This document shows, piece by piece, positions 24,276 to 33,297 of a stretch of 64,000 bases of DNA. Under the pieces are notes generated by a model. That model worked only from the letters and a program-made list of their open reading frames with translations. It was not told where the DNA came from and searched no databases. The stretch lies in contig JBBPJF010000003.1 of NCBI GenBank assembly GCA_043842855.1, positions 62,001 to 126,000 of the forward strand, given 5' to 3'. The position numbers were made by a program, and so were the translations under genes. The DNA is from QFNR01 sp043842855. GTDB taxonomy: Bacteria > Pseudomonadota > Gammaproteobacteria > Burkholderiales > Neisseriaceae. How positions within the stretch are numbered: position 1 is the first letter of the stretch; each line of letters begins with the position of its first letter.

Positions 24276-26565
24276 CGATAGCTATGTTTCTTGCCGCTCC
24301 AGGTAAGCTATTAAAAGAGCTACGGTAGCGCGTGTTAGTTAAATTATTCAACTCAACTACTACCTCTAACTGCTTATTACCTCTGAGTTTAGTATTGAAC
24401 CCAGCGCTGAGATTAGCAGTCACCCAGCCTGGCAAGGGAGACAGGGCATGTGTTCCTCCTGGATTATTAGGATTCAATTCGGGAGCCAAAGTTGACCGAC
24501 TTGCCCCTCTTAAATAGCCATCAATCCAAAAAGGACTATCTTTCCTGGAATAGCGTATACCCACCCTACCTGCTACCCTAGGCGTATCTGTTGCTTCTGT
24601 CAGGCGGTTATGCAAACTTTCCTTACGCTTCATCCAAGTCATATCTAAATAACCTTTCAAAGCTTCAGTAAGTGCATAGCTTACGCTCAGCTCTAAGCCA
24701 TAGGATTTAGCCCAATCGGCATTCTCATAGATCGCACTTGGCATAAAATCTGTAGTTTTCCCACATACTGCGTTGTCGATGCATCGTCGCAAAGAAATGT
24801 AATTGCTAGTACGTGTGGAAAATAGATTAGCTGTTATATTCAAATCCTCTGTTGAATAGTTCACTGCTAATTCTATATTTTTTGCCTTCTCTGATTTTAG
24901 ATCTGGATTAGCTATACTGGTTACTCCTCCCGCACTCGTGGTAATAAATAATTGCATTAGATTAGGAGAAGTATAGCCTTCAGAATAATAAGCCTGGAGC
25001 ACTGTATTGGGTAAACCGTCGTAGGCTAGCCCTACCGCCCTGAGCCACTGTTTTTCTCGATGCCCAGCATAAGGTTCTTTCGTGGTTTTATCCAAGTGGG
25101 TACTTAATTGGTAATAACGCCATCCTGTGGTTAAGCTCCAATGTGGAGCAAAATTCCATTGATCCAGATCAAACAAAGAGAAAGTATTAATATGAGCCTT
25201 GTAGTGATTAGGTATTAATTTATTGAACTCATTAGGAATTCTGGTTAAATTTGAAATAGAAGTGGGTAAAAAAGGACCTACTGACATGCTAGTAAGTTTG
25301 TCAGAGTCAACCTGGTCTACTAGGTAATTACCTCCAACAGTCACATTGTGCATACGAGGTAAATGCAAGTCAATATGAAAACTCCCTCCGTAATTAACTA
25401 GGGTATCTCTGGAAGTGTTAGTCAAACGCATCTCAATAGGATTCAGCAAAGGCTGTAGTTGACCAAGTACTTGTGGGATACTCCTAAACAAAAAGGGAGG
25501 TACCCTGCCCCGTATATGAGAGAGAAAAAAATCCTCAGCTGCAAAGGGATGAAGACTTAATGTATTTCTGAAATCTCTTATCACCTGCTGGTAGAAGGCA
25601 TCAAAATGGATTCCCCCAATATTTTTAGATATATTCTCTCCGTCATAAAAAAAAGCAAGCTTTCGCTTGTCCCTCTTTGGCAGGTCAATATCAAAGAAAG
25701 TTAAAGGCATTACCCCAGTAGTCAAAAGCGCCGGCTCCCTCCAATTTTGAGCACTCAGATTTGAAGTCTCAAGCTTAATACGAAATAGGTGATTGAGTTG
25801 TTCACCAAACCTATACCCTACATTTAAATCTACTCCTTCTGATTGAGTCTTAGTATGTTCAAGATGTTTCTGATAAGCACTAAAGCTACTTCTAGGAACA
25901 CGCAAATCACTTTGTTTCTGTTTGTACATTGCGATCCTATAGGACCAATGATTTACTGTGCCATTCATAGCGCCATGCACTAACCAGCCATTTGCCTCTC
26001 CTAGATAAAGAGAACCTAATTCGCCACTAAAAGGTCTTTGACCCCCAGGGTTCTTAGTGATGATATTTACTACCCCCCCCAAAGCCTTGCTACCATACAG
26101 AACCGAAGCAGGTCCGCGTACAACCTCCACCTGGGCGATTTCACTGATCGGAACTAGAATAGCTGCACCGTAGTTACTATGGTCTGTTAATTCTTGCCCA
26201 TCAACCAGTATGGCCACCCGCCTACTATTTTCTGAACGAATACGAATTCGTTTGGTCCCGGCGCTGTTTGAATCTGTAATGGATACGCCAGGTAAGTCTC
26301 TTAGTACTTCTGCAATAGTGCCCTTTGGACTAGCCTCAATTATCTTTTGATCCAAAATGCTTGCATGATTAAAAGGTTTTTGCTTAGTTATAGGACGATC
26401 CCCTATCACCACAATTTCTCCTAGGGAAGCTGGTGCCTCCCCCACTTTCAAACTTTGAGTTTCAGCTGCAAAAGAGCTTGAGGAAGTCATCAAAACAGAA
26501 AGAAAGCAAAAAGATTTAACGCACTGATAATATTTATTATTAGACTGAGAAATTATTTTTAGCAT
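24256..26565 (-). CDS. TonB-dependent outer-membrane receptor
   Basis: Outer-membrane gated transporter, 769 residues. A signal peptide of about 33 residues ends ...SSFAAETQS. A short TonB-box-like stretch (GEIVVIGDRP) comes next, then the plug domain (EVLRDLPGVSITDSNSAGTK, AILVDGQEL, VEVVRGPASVLYGSKALGG) and a long beta barrel that contains NPDLKSEKAKNIEL and ends in the aromatic ATRWSF, as outer-membrane barrels do. The NPDL segment is common in heme and siderophore receptors, so iron or heme is a likely cargo, but this is inference. It has no transport partners nearby. Confidence 0.9.
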   Translation of the reverse strand: MLKIISQSNNKYYQCVKSFCFLSVLMTSSSSFAAETQSLKVGEAPASLGEIVVIGDRPITKQKPFNHASILDQKIIEASPKGTIAEVLRDLPGVSITDSNSAGTKRIRIRSENSRRVAILVDGQELTDHSNYGAAILVPISEIAQVEVVRGPASVLYGSKALGGVVNIITKNPGGQRPFSGELGSLYLGEANGWLVHGAMNGTVNHWSYRIAMYKQKQSDLRVPRSSFSAYQKHLEHTKTQSEGVDLNVGYRFGEQLNHLFRIKLETSNLSAQNWREPALLTTGVMPLTFFDIDLPKRDKRKLAFFYDGENISKNIGGIHFDAFYQQVIRDFRNTLSLHPFAAEDFFLSHIRGRVPPFLFRSIPQVLGQLQPLLNPIEMRLTNTSRDTLVNYGGSFHIDLHLPRMHNVTVGGNYLVDQVDSDKLTSMSVGPFLPTSISNLTRIPNEFNKLIPNHYKAHINTFSLFDLDQWNFAPHWSLTTGWRYYQLSTHLDKTTKEPYAGHREKQWLRAVGLAYDGLPNTVLQAYYSEGYTSPNLMQLFITTSAGGVTSIANPDLKSEKAKNIELAVNYSTEDLNITANLFSTRTSNYISLRRCIDNAVCGKTTDFMPSAIYENADWAKSYGLELSVSYALTEALKGYLDMTWMKRKESLHNRLTEATDTPRVAGRVGIRYSRKDSPFWIDGYLRGASRSTLAPELNPNNPGGTHALSPLPGWVTANLSAGFNTKLRGNKQLEVVVELNNLTNTRYRSSFNSLPGAARNIAIATRWSF

Positions 26566-26806
26566 GAGCAGTACCCTAGATGTTATTGGTTTTACTCTAA
26601 ACCGAAATGCAGAGAGCGAGGCATTATAACAATAATAGTTCCAAATAACTAACTCTATGATTTAAAGGCTGTAACATCCTGTCTTTCCAATCTGACTGCG
26701 GACCATTTGCTAAGCTTATGTACCATATCCTACAGGGGTGCTCGAGATTTTATTAGATCTTAAAGTCACATATAACGTACCCAATATTGGATCCTTAATA
26801 TTTAAT

Positions 26807-26835
26807 TTGCATGCTACAGTTAATGTGGATAGAAT
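26807..26835 (+). promoter_or_regulatory. Promoter of tRNA-Val
   Basis: TTGCAT (26807-26812), exactly 17 bases, then TAGAAT (26830-26835). Transcription would start near 26842, about 20 bases ahead of the tRNA. The rest of the gap 26566-26806 holds only a loose ATTAT/ATAAT inverted repeat near 26621 and nothing else I can support. Confidence 0.6.
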
Positions 26836-26862
26836 TGCACTTTCGTTGTACCAAATAATAAT

Positions 26863-26939
26863 AGGCATGTAGCTCAGCTGGTTAGAGTATCACCTTGACA
26901 TGGTGGGGGTCGTTGGTTCGAGTCCAATCATGCCTACCA
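26863..26939 (+). tRNA. tRNA-Val (anticodon GAC), CCA encoded
   Basis: The 7-bp acceptor stem AGGCATG/CATGCCT, the D arm with AGCTCAGCTGGTTAGAGTA, the anticodon stem TCACC/GGTGG with loop TTGACAT (anticodon GAC), and the T arm with GGTTCGAGTCC all fold in standard form. The discriminator A is at 26936 and CCA is encoded at 26937-26939. Its place about 60 bases ahead of thrS is typical of betaproteobacteria. Confidence 0.96.
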
Positions 26940-27002
26940 CTTTTCTGCCCTAGCTTAGGTAGAACAGTCTGTAAGCGGTTTATAGAAGGATAGCGTCGCA
27001 GT

Positions 27003-28907
27003 ATGCCCCAAATTATTTTACCTGATGGATCCGTGCGGGAATTTGCAGAGCCCGTGACAGTTCAAGCGGTAGCCGAATCAATAGGAGCAGGGTTAGCTAG
27101 GGCTACGCTTGCGGCGCGCGTAGACGACCTTCTAGTAGATACTACTTACTTAATCCATGGAAGAGCACGGGTTCTGTTCATCTTGAATAATTCTCCAGAA
27201 GCTTATGAAATTCTACGACACTCTACAGCACATCTCTTAGCTTACGCGGTAAAAACGTTGTTTCCGGATGCACGAGTAGCTATTGGTCCCACTATAGAAA
27301 ATGGTTTTTACTATGATTTTTCTTACCAACGGCCGTTTACGCCGGCTGATTTAGAAACTATAGAACTACGAATGCGTGAACTAGTCAAAGAAAAACATGC
27401 CGTCCAGCGCTTTACCCTAACTAGAGCACAGGCCATCGAATATTTTTTAGAACGCGGTGAAACCTATAAAGTAGAACTTATTCAAAACATACCTGAAAAT
27501 GAAAACTTAAGTTTATATCGAATGGGCGATTTTACTGACCTCTGCAGAGGCCCACATGTCCCTAATACTAGTTTTTTGAAGGTATTTAAACTTATGAAGG
27601 TGGCGGGAGCTTACTGGCGTGGTGACAATAAAAATGAAATGTTGCAACGCATCTATGGCACCGCTTGGATTACAAACGAGGAGTTAAAGGGCTATCTTTT
27701 TAAGCTTCAAGAAGCTGAAAAAAGGGATCATCGTAAATTAGGCAAGGAACTTGATCTTTTTCATACTCAGGCGGAAGCACCAGGAATGATTTTTTGGCAT
27801 ACCAAAGGTTGGGTAATTTGGCAACAAATTGAACAATATTTGAGAGGTCAATTACAGTCAGCGGGATATCAAGAGGTAAAGACTCCCATCATGATGGATC
27901 GAAGCGCTTGGGAGAAATCTGGGCATTGGGAAAATTATCAAGAGAATATGTTTGTTACAGAATCAGAGAAAAGAGTTTATGCTATCAAGCCAATGAACTG
28001 TCCTTTTCATATTGAAATATTCAAACAAAAGATACATTCATATCGAGATTTGCCTTTAAGAATTGCTGAATTTGGCCATTGCCACCGTAATGAGCCTTCT
28101 GGAGCCTTGCATGGTTTAATGCGTGTTAGGGGATTCGTCCAGGACGATGCTCATATTTTTTGTACTGAAGATCAGATTGAGTCAGAAGTGACACACTTCC
28201 ATCAGTTATTGATTAAGGTCTATCATGCCTTCGGTTTTAAGGAACTAGAGGTTAAATTAAGTCTAAGACCCGAGAAACGTGCAGGCAGTGATAACATATG
28301 GGATAAGGCTGAGCAAGGGTTGAGGAATGCCTTAACTGCCTGTGGTGTAGCCTGGGAAGAACTCGCTGCAGAAGGTGCTTTTTATGGGCCCAAAGTTGAG
28401 TACCACATTAAGGATGCTTTAGGTCGTGCTTGGCAATGTGGGACAATCCAGTTAGACTTTGTACTCCCGGCTAAACTGGGGGCGGAGTATGTCACTGAAA
28501 CAAATGAAAGAGCAGTGCCAGTGATGCTACATCGTGCTATCATCGGGTCCTTCGAACGCTTTATTGCTATTCTTATCGAGCATCACGCAGGGCAGTTTCC
28601 GCTATGGCTTGCTCCTGTTCAGGTAGTGGTGCTTTGCATAGCAGAAAGTCAAGCAGCGTATTGTTATCAAATATTTCAAATCCTACAAAAACACTCTATT
28701 AGGGCACTATTGGATGTGCGTAATGAAAAAATAGGCTTTAAGATAAGGGAACACTACTTGCAAAAAATTCCTTATTTTCTTATTGTAGGAGAAAAAGAGA
28801 GAGAAAACGAAATGGTCTCAGTTCGCCATCGGAACGATAACCTGGGTGTAATGGGACTAGAGCAGTTTATAGAAAGACTGCGAGAAGAACAGACTATTTT
28901 TCATTAA
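27003..28907 (+). CDS. thrS: Threonyl-tRNA synthetase
   Basis: Charges tRNA-Thr, 634 residues, full length. It has an N-terminal TGS domain (MPQIILPDGSVREF...), an editing domain with RHSTAHLLAYAVKTLFP, and the class II catalytic core with the zinc ligands in PMNCPFHIEIFK, MRVRGFVQDDAHIF and VPVMLHRAIIGSFERF. The anticodon-binding domain follows (VVVLCIAESQ, DVRNEKIGFKIREHYLQKIP). It lies between tRNA-Val and infC on the same strand. Confidence 0.98.
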   Translation: MPQIILPDGSVREFAEPVTVQAVAESIGAGLARATLAARVDDLLVDTTYLIHGRARVLFILNNSPEAYEILRHSTAHLLAYAVKTLFPDARVAIGPTIENGFYYDFSYQRPFTPADLETIELRMRELVKEKHAVQRFTLTRAQAIEYFLERGETYKVELIQNIPENENLSLYRMGDFTDLCRGPHVPNTSFLKVFKLMKVAGAYWRGDNKNEMLQRIYGTAWITNEELKGYLFKLQEAEKRDHRKLGKELDLFHTQAEAPGMIFWHTKGWVIWQQIEQYLRGQLQSAGYQEVKTPIMMDRSAWEKSGHWENYQENMFVTESEKRVYAIKPMNCPFHIEIFKQKIHSYRDLPLRIAEFGHCHRNEPSGALHGLMRVRGFVQDDAHIFCTEDQIESEVTHFHQLLIKVYHAFGFKELEVKLSLRPEKRAGSDNIWDKAEQGLRNALTACGVAWEELAAEGAFYGPKVEYHIKDALGRAWQCGTIQLDFVLPAKLGAEYVTETNERAVPVMLHRAIIGSFERFIAILIEHHAGQFPLWLAPVQVVVLCIAESQAAYCYQIFQILQKHSIRALLDVRNEKIGFKIREHYLQKIPYFLIVGEKERENEMVSVRHRNDNLGVMGLEQFIERLREEQTIFH

Positions 28908-28927
28908 TCTATTTGAGGAGGTTTACC

Positions 28928-29452
28928 ATCGTTCAGGAAAAAAGAACTCGTATAAATGAGGAAATTAACGAAAGACAAGTACGTTTAATTGATTCTAATG
29001 GACAACAAGTTGGTGTTGTGAGTATTGAAGAAGCACTTAAAGCTGCCGAGAAAGCTAACTTGGATCTGGTTGAAATTTCTCCGACAGCACAGCCACCCGT
29101 GTGTAAGGTGATAGATTTTGGCAAGTTTAAGTATGAGCAGGCAAAAAAGATTGACGAAGCCAAAAAAAAGCAGAAGCAAGTACAGGTAAAGGAAATTAAA
29201 TTTAGACCAAGTACTGATGATGGAGACTATGCAGTTAAGTTACGCAGTATTAAGAAATTCCTTCTAGAAGGAAATAAGGTTAAAGTTTCTTTACGCTTTC
29301 GCGGTAGAGAAATGGCTCACCAACAGCTGGGATTACAGCTTTTGGACAGGGTTAAAGTGGACTTACAAGAGGAAGGTGCTGTGGAACAATATCCAAAGCT
29401 TGAGGGCAGACAGATGATTATGATGTTAGCCCCCCAAAGGAAGAAAAAATAA
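28928..29452 (+). CDS. infC: Translation initiation factor IF-3, AUC start codon
   Basis: Blocks premature subunit joining and checks the start codon. 174 residues: N domain RINEEINERQVRLIDSNGQQ and LVEISPTAQPPVCKVIDFGK, linker KFKYEQAKK, and C domain VKEIKFRPSTDDGDYAVKLR. No ATG or GTG is available; GAGGAGG is followed after 6 bases by ATC at 28928, giving (M)VQEKRTRINEE. A rare AUU/AUC start is the rule for infC and lets IF-3 repress its own mRNA. An in-frame TTG at 28913 lies before the ribosome-binding site and is not used. The usual rpmI and rplT do not follow. Confidence 0.95.
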   Translation: MVQEKRTRINEEINERQVRLIDSNGQQVGVVSIEEALKAAEKANLDLVEISPTAQPPVCKVIDFGKFKYEQAKKIDEAKKKQKQVQVKEIKFRPSTDDGDYAVKLRSIKKFLLEGNKVKVSLRFRGREMAHQQLGLQLLDRVKVDLQEEGAVEQYPKLEGRQMIMMLAPQRKKK

Positions 29453-29464
29453 ATAGCGAGCCTC

Positions 29465-29492
29465 TACCCCCACTGCTGCAAATGTGGGGGTA
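29465..29492 (+). terminator. Hairpin after infC, possible terminator
   Basis: TACCCCCAC (29465-29473) pairs with GTGGGGGTA (29484-29492) around a 10-base loop. The following TTCCTTCT is only weakly T-rich. A second hairpin GCCGC/GCGGC (29505-29519) follows. Both lie between the convergent infC and the SDR gene. Confidence 0.6.
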
Positions 29493-29531
29493 TTCCTTCT
29501 ATGTGCCGCTCTGTGCGGCTTATAAGCAAAG

Positions 29532-30365
29532 TTACCTACCTTTGAAGTCTTCCATCGAACTATAAATACGAATAACTTTTTCTGCGACCCAATCCCAGAG
29601 TTGGATTGGCAGAATGCCCTTAAGAAATAAGGATAAGCGCACCGTAAGAGGCCGGTAGATAATAGCTTTACCTTGCTTCATTCCTTCCCAAGCTGCCTGA
29701 ACTGCACTTTCGGGAGTTAGGATAGGGACCAATAACATTCCTTTAGCCCCTTCAAACATACCCGTACTAATGTAAGAAGGGCAAAAAGTAGTCACCTTGA
29801 TGTGCTTTTTACCTGCCTTGATTAGTTCTATACGCAAAGAATCACTCCAACCCAAACAAGCCCACTTTGAAGCTGCATAAACTGACATGTTGGGATTCGA
29901 AACCACTCCTGCAGCTGAGGCGATATTTAAAATTCTTTTCGGCACTCTATCATCGGCTAGCATATCCCCTATAAAGGCGTTTGTTACATACATCGGGGCC
30001 AGTGCATTAATAGACATGGTAAAGTAAATATCCCTTTCACTATCTAAATTCCAAAAATATTGGTTATTAGAAATAACGCCAGCATTGTTGATCAATACAT
30101 CAATTGCGCTGTAATCGGGTGAATTCTTAACTTCTTCTGCCGCTTTTTCAATTTCTTGTGGCTGAGCTAGGTCAACGACCTGCGCATAAACTTTTGTTCC
30201 TAAATTTTCCACCTCAATAGCAGTTTGCTTTAACTTTTCTTCATTGATATCCCACAAAACTAAACATTTAGCTTGTTCTCTTGCTGCTTTGAGCGCATAC
30301 AATCTTCCCATACCCATAGCAGCACCTGTGATTAAAACAGTCTTCCCAGCTACCTCGTAACTCAT
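29532..30365 (-). CDS. Short-chain dehydrogenase/reductase (SDR)
   Basis: NAD(P)-dependent oxidoreductase of the classical SDR family, 277 residues. It shows the Rossmann motif ITGAAMGMGRLYALKAA, the NAG motif VLINNAGVISNN and the catalytic Ser...Tyr-x-x-x-Lys in NIASAAGVVSNPNMSVYAASKWACL. The sequence VLWDINEEKL after strand 2 has an acidic residue, suggesting NAD(H) preference. It lies 11 bases after an aldehyde dehydrogenase gene, so the two probably act on related lipid alcohols or aldehydes. The substrate is not identifiable from sequence. Confidence 0.85.
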   Translation of the reverse strand: MSYEVAGKTVLITGAAMGMGRLYALKAAREQAKCLVLWDINEEKLKQTAIEVENLGTKVYAQVVDLAQPQEIEKAAEEVKNSPDYSAIDVLINNAGVISNNQYFWNLDSERDIYFTMSINALAPMYVTNAFIGDMLADDRVPKRILNIASAAGVVSNPNMSVYAASKWACLGWSDSLRIELIKAGKKHIKVTTFCPSYISTGMFEGAKGMLLVPILTPESAVQAAWEGMKQGKAIIYRPLTVRLSLFLKGILPIQLWDWVAEKVIRIYSSMEDFKGR

Positions 30366-30376
30366 TCTACACTCCT

Positions 30377-31789
30377 CTATCTACCAATTAATAATTTAGC
30401 TACCCACTTGACCAATAAGCCATAAGGGGCATAAATAAAACGCAGTGTGTCGGGCCATAACGGCTTACTTAGTACAGGTTTAAGGTGACTAAAAGTTACA
30501 AATGAATAGCGTCCTCCATAGTGGCCTTGGCCACTTGCTCCAACCCCACCAAACGGCAGATTAGGTGCACTTAAATGCGCTACGGCAACATTCATACCGA
30601 CCGCCCCAGAGGAAGTTTCTTCAATTAAACGCTTTTTCTCAGTAGAGTCAGTAGTAAAAGCATATAAGGCAAGAGGTTTTTCGCCTTTTTGTATCACGCT
30701 CAGAGCTTCTTCAAAGTTATCTACCCTAATGATTGGCAATATTGGGCCGAAGATTTCTGAACCCATAAGCCTTGATTCTAAATCAACATGGTCCACCACA
30801 GTGGGGGCTATGTATTTTTTTTCCTCGTCAATCTCTCCTCCAACTATCAACTGACTAGGCTCAAGATCATCCAACAGTTCCTTAAGTCTATCAACATGCC
30901 TTCGGCTAATAATGCGACAATAACTAGCGCTGCGTTCAGGGTGCTTCCCATAAAACCTTTTCAAAGCTGAAACTAAATGTTCTGTCAATTTATCGGCCAC
31001 CTCTGGTGTGGTTAACACATAGTCAGGTGCAACACAAGTCTGGCCCGCATTAAGGAACTTTGCCCAAACGAGCCTGTTGGCCACTTTTTTTAGTTGAGTA
31101 TTATTTCCAACCCAAGCAGGACATTTCCCTCCTAGCTCTAACGTGACAGGAGTCAAGTGCTTAGCTGCAGCGGCAGAAACAATACGTGCTACATTCTCAT
31201 TACCAGTATAGAATATGTGATCAAAGCGCTCTTCCAGAATAAAACCTGTTTCTTCTGGACCGCCCTCTACAACTTTGACCGCCCCATGATCCAAATATCC
31301 AGGAATAAGTTCCACCAGAGTCTTAGCTACCGTAGGAGCAAGCTCACTAGGCTTTAACAAGGCCACATTACCCGCTGCTAAGGCCCCTACCAACGGTGCA
31401 AGTAGCAACATCATAGGATAATTCCAGGGAGCAATGATAAGTACCACTCCTAGTGGCTCATAGACCAACTTGCCTGCTGCTGGTTGCAGCAAAAGGGGCA
31501 TTATACGGTGTTGAGGCTTCATCCATCTTTTGAGCCTTCTTAATGCGTAGTTGATTTCACCTCTTACAAAGGAAATTTCAGTAACTGCCGATTCTGAAGG
31601 AGCTTTTCCCAGGTCCTGATACAGGGCGCGGCTCAACTTAGCTGAGTTGTCGTCTAGTAAATTCCTTAAGGCAATTAACTGTTGTTTTCTCCATTCAAAG
31701 GTTTTCGTTTTACCCTCATCAAAAGTTGTCCTTAAATGAGAAACTATTTGCTTAACTTCCTCTCGATTTAACTGAAACTCACTCATCAC
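30377..31789 (-). CDS. Aldehyde dehydrogenase, class 3 / coniferyl-aldehyde type
   Basis: NAD(P)-dependent oxidation of an aldehyde to the acid, 470 residues. It shows VLIIAPWNYPMMLLLAPLVG, the glycine motif FYTGNENVARIV, the catalytic Glu in VTLELGGKCPAWV and the catalytic Cys in FLNAGQTCVAPDYVL. It ends in a hydrophobic C-terminal helix (FIYAPYGLLVKWVAKLLIGR). The short, ~470-residue form with that C-terminus resembles fatty-aldehyde and coniferyl-aldehyde dehydrogenases, which dock to membranes. It is the first gene of a two-gene unit with the SDR. Confidence 0.9.
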   Translation of the reverse strand: MMSEFQLNREEVKQIVSHLRTTFDEGKTKTFEWRKQQLIALRNLLDDNSAKLSRALYQDLGKAPSESAVTEISFVRGEINYALRRLKRWMKPQHRIMPLLLQPAAGKLVYEPLGVVLIIAPWNYPMMLLLAPLVGALAAGNVALLKPSELAPTVAKTLVELIPGYLDHGAVKVVEGGPEETGFILEERFDHIFYTGNENVARIVSAAAAKHLTPVTLELGGKCPAWVGNNTQLKKVANRLVWAKFLNAGQTCVAPDYVLTTPEVADKLTEHLVSALKRFYGKHPERSASYCRIISRRHVDRLKELLDDLEPSQLIVGGEIDEEKKYIAPTVVDHVDLESRLMGSEIFGPILPIIRVDNFEEALSVIQKGEKPLALYAFTTDSTEKKRLIEETSSGAVGMNVAVAHLSAPNLPFGGVGASGQGHYGGRYSFVTFSHLKPVLSKPLWPDTLRFIYAPYGLLVKWVAKLLIGR

Positions 31790-32146
31790 TACATTCCCTT
31801 TCTCTAGATCAACCTAACTAGCTAAAGTTGGTGCCAAGTTGGCCATTCTAACACACAATTTATCCGCTAAAATATATCGCCCTTACAGTTTCCTTTAAAG
31901 GAAAAAAAGTGTAAACTGAGCCGCCTTGTTTTTTTCACCGTTTGTGCTTGAACAGTTGAGGGCTCTTTTTCTTAATGATTTACTTATTCTAGGTGAGCTT
32001 GCTTATCACTGCCTACTTTCAACTAAATCCGACTTCAAGCTGAAAAGAATTTTACCTTTTCTAGTAGACTGGCAAGCATAGGAACCTCCTAAGTTATTGG
32101 TAAAATATTCCCTGGTAGTGTGACCAGATGTATCAATGGAAAATAT
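31790..32146. other. Intergenic region between aldehyde dehydrogenase and nspC
   Basis: A 357-base divergent gap with no gene I can support. It holds a perfect 16-bp palindrome (31889-31904) and TTGGTGCCAA (near 31824), which may be operators. No promoter is clear. Confidence 0.5.
31889..31904. repeat. Perfect 16-bp palindrome upstream of the polyamine genes
   Basis: TTTCCTTTAAAGGAAA is exactly self-complementary. It lies midway between two divergent transcription units, about 100 bases from one and 240 from the other. It has no loop and no terminator T-run fits its orientation well, so an operator is the likelier role. Confidence 0.45.
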
Positions 32147-33253
32147 ATGAAAAAAATACAAACGCCCTACTACCTCATCGATAAGTCAGCCCTAAAAAAG
32201 AACATGGAAAAAATGCGTTGGCTCTGTGACTCATCTGGGGTCAGAGTGTTGTTAGCGTTGAAATGCTTTGCATCATGGTGTGTATTCGACTTTATGTCAC
32301 AATATCAAACTGGTACTACATCCTCTTCGCTTTACGAAGTTAAGCTTGGTAAGGAACTATTTCCTGGAGAAACACATGCTTACAGTGTAGCTTTTGATGC
32401 AGAAGAAATTCAGGAAGTGGTAGCTCAAGCCGATAAAATTATCTTTAATAGCGTTTCTCAACTCAATCGCTTTAAACACATCGCATCTAATATTCCCATA
32501 GGATTACGAGTGAATCCAGGTATCAGTTATTCTAATTTTCTGTTGGCTGATCCAGCCAGACCACATAGCCGATTAGGAGTAAATGACCCGGCAGTGCTGC
32601 GTTCTGTACTCAATGAAATTTCAGGATTGATGTTTCATTTTAACTGTGAAAATAATGATTTTAGAAGTTTCTGTAAAATGTTGCTTCAAATAGAAGCAAA
32701 TTATGCGTTCGCTCTACAGAAAGTAACGTGGGTTAGTCTTGGGGGAGGAATTGATTTCACTTCACCAGATTATCCCTTAGAGGCCTTTGCTCATACACTA
32801 CAATCTTTTGCTAACCGCTATCAGATTCAAGTGTATCTTGAACCAGGTGAAGCTTCTATTACAGGAGTGGCTACGCTAGAAGTGACGGTGTTGGATCTAA
32901 TACCACAAGAATTAACCATTGCTGTTGTTGATGCCTCCACGGAGGCACATATGTTAGACCTATTGCTCTATGATCAATCTGCTATCCTTCAGGACGCTAT
33001 TGAAGGGAAGTATTCTTATCAAATCGCAGGGAGATCTTGTCTTGCCGGGGATATTTTTGGACATTATCGCTTTGAAAAACCCCTAGCAGTGGGAGATAGA
33101 CTTTCTTTTCAAAATGCTGCAGGGTATACCTTGGTGAAAAAAAACTGGTTTAATGGTTTAAGAATGCCGTCTATTGTTGTAAAAGAATTGGATGGGTCTA
33201 TGCGACTGATAAAACAATTCTCTTATGAAGATTATAAGGATTCCCTCTCTTAA
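32147..33253 (+). CDS. nspC: Carboxynorspermidine/carboxyspermidine decarboxylase
   Basis: PLP enzyme of the alanine-racemase fold that decarboxylates carboxy(nor)spermidine to (nor)spermidine. 368 residues. It shows the PLP lysine in VLLALKCFASWCVFD, TTSSSLYEVKLGKELF, ETHAYSVAF, RVNPGISYSNFLLADPARPH, MFHFNCEN, VSLGGGIDF, YLEPGEASIT, RSCLAGDIFGHYRF and KKNWFNGLRMPSIVV, all close to Vibrio NspC. The ATG at 32147 is preferred over one at 32120 because the family starts near TPYYLIDK. The partner dehydrogenase follows 44 bases later. Confidence 0.95.
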   Translation: MKKIQTPYYLIDKSALKKNMEKMRWLCDSSGVRVLLALKCFASWCVFDFMSQYQTGTTSSSLYEVKLGKELFPGETHAYSVAFDAEEIQEVVAQADKIIFNSVSQLNRFKHIASNIPIGLRVNPGISYSNFLLADPARPHSRLGVNDPAVLRSVLNEISGLMFHFNCENNDFRSFCKMLLQIEANYAFALQKVTWVSLGGGIDFTSPDYPLEAFAHTLQSFANRYQIQVYLEPGEASITGVATLEVTVLDLIPQELTIAVVDASTEAHMLDLLLYDQSAILQDAIEGKYSYQIAGRSCLAGDIFGHYRFEKPLAVGDRLSFQNAAGYTLVKKNWFNGLRMPSIVVKELDGSMRLIKQFSYEDYKDSLS

Positions 33254-33297
33254 GTGGTGGAACCTCTGCTATGGCTTACAGTTAGGTAGGAAATAAA

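Noticed and set aside
26612..26640. Fur box ahead of the TonB receptor
   Set aside because: Only a short ATTAT/ATAAT repeat is present; agreement with the consensus is poor.
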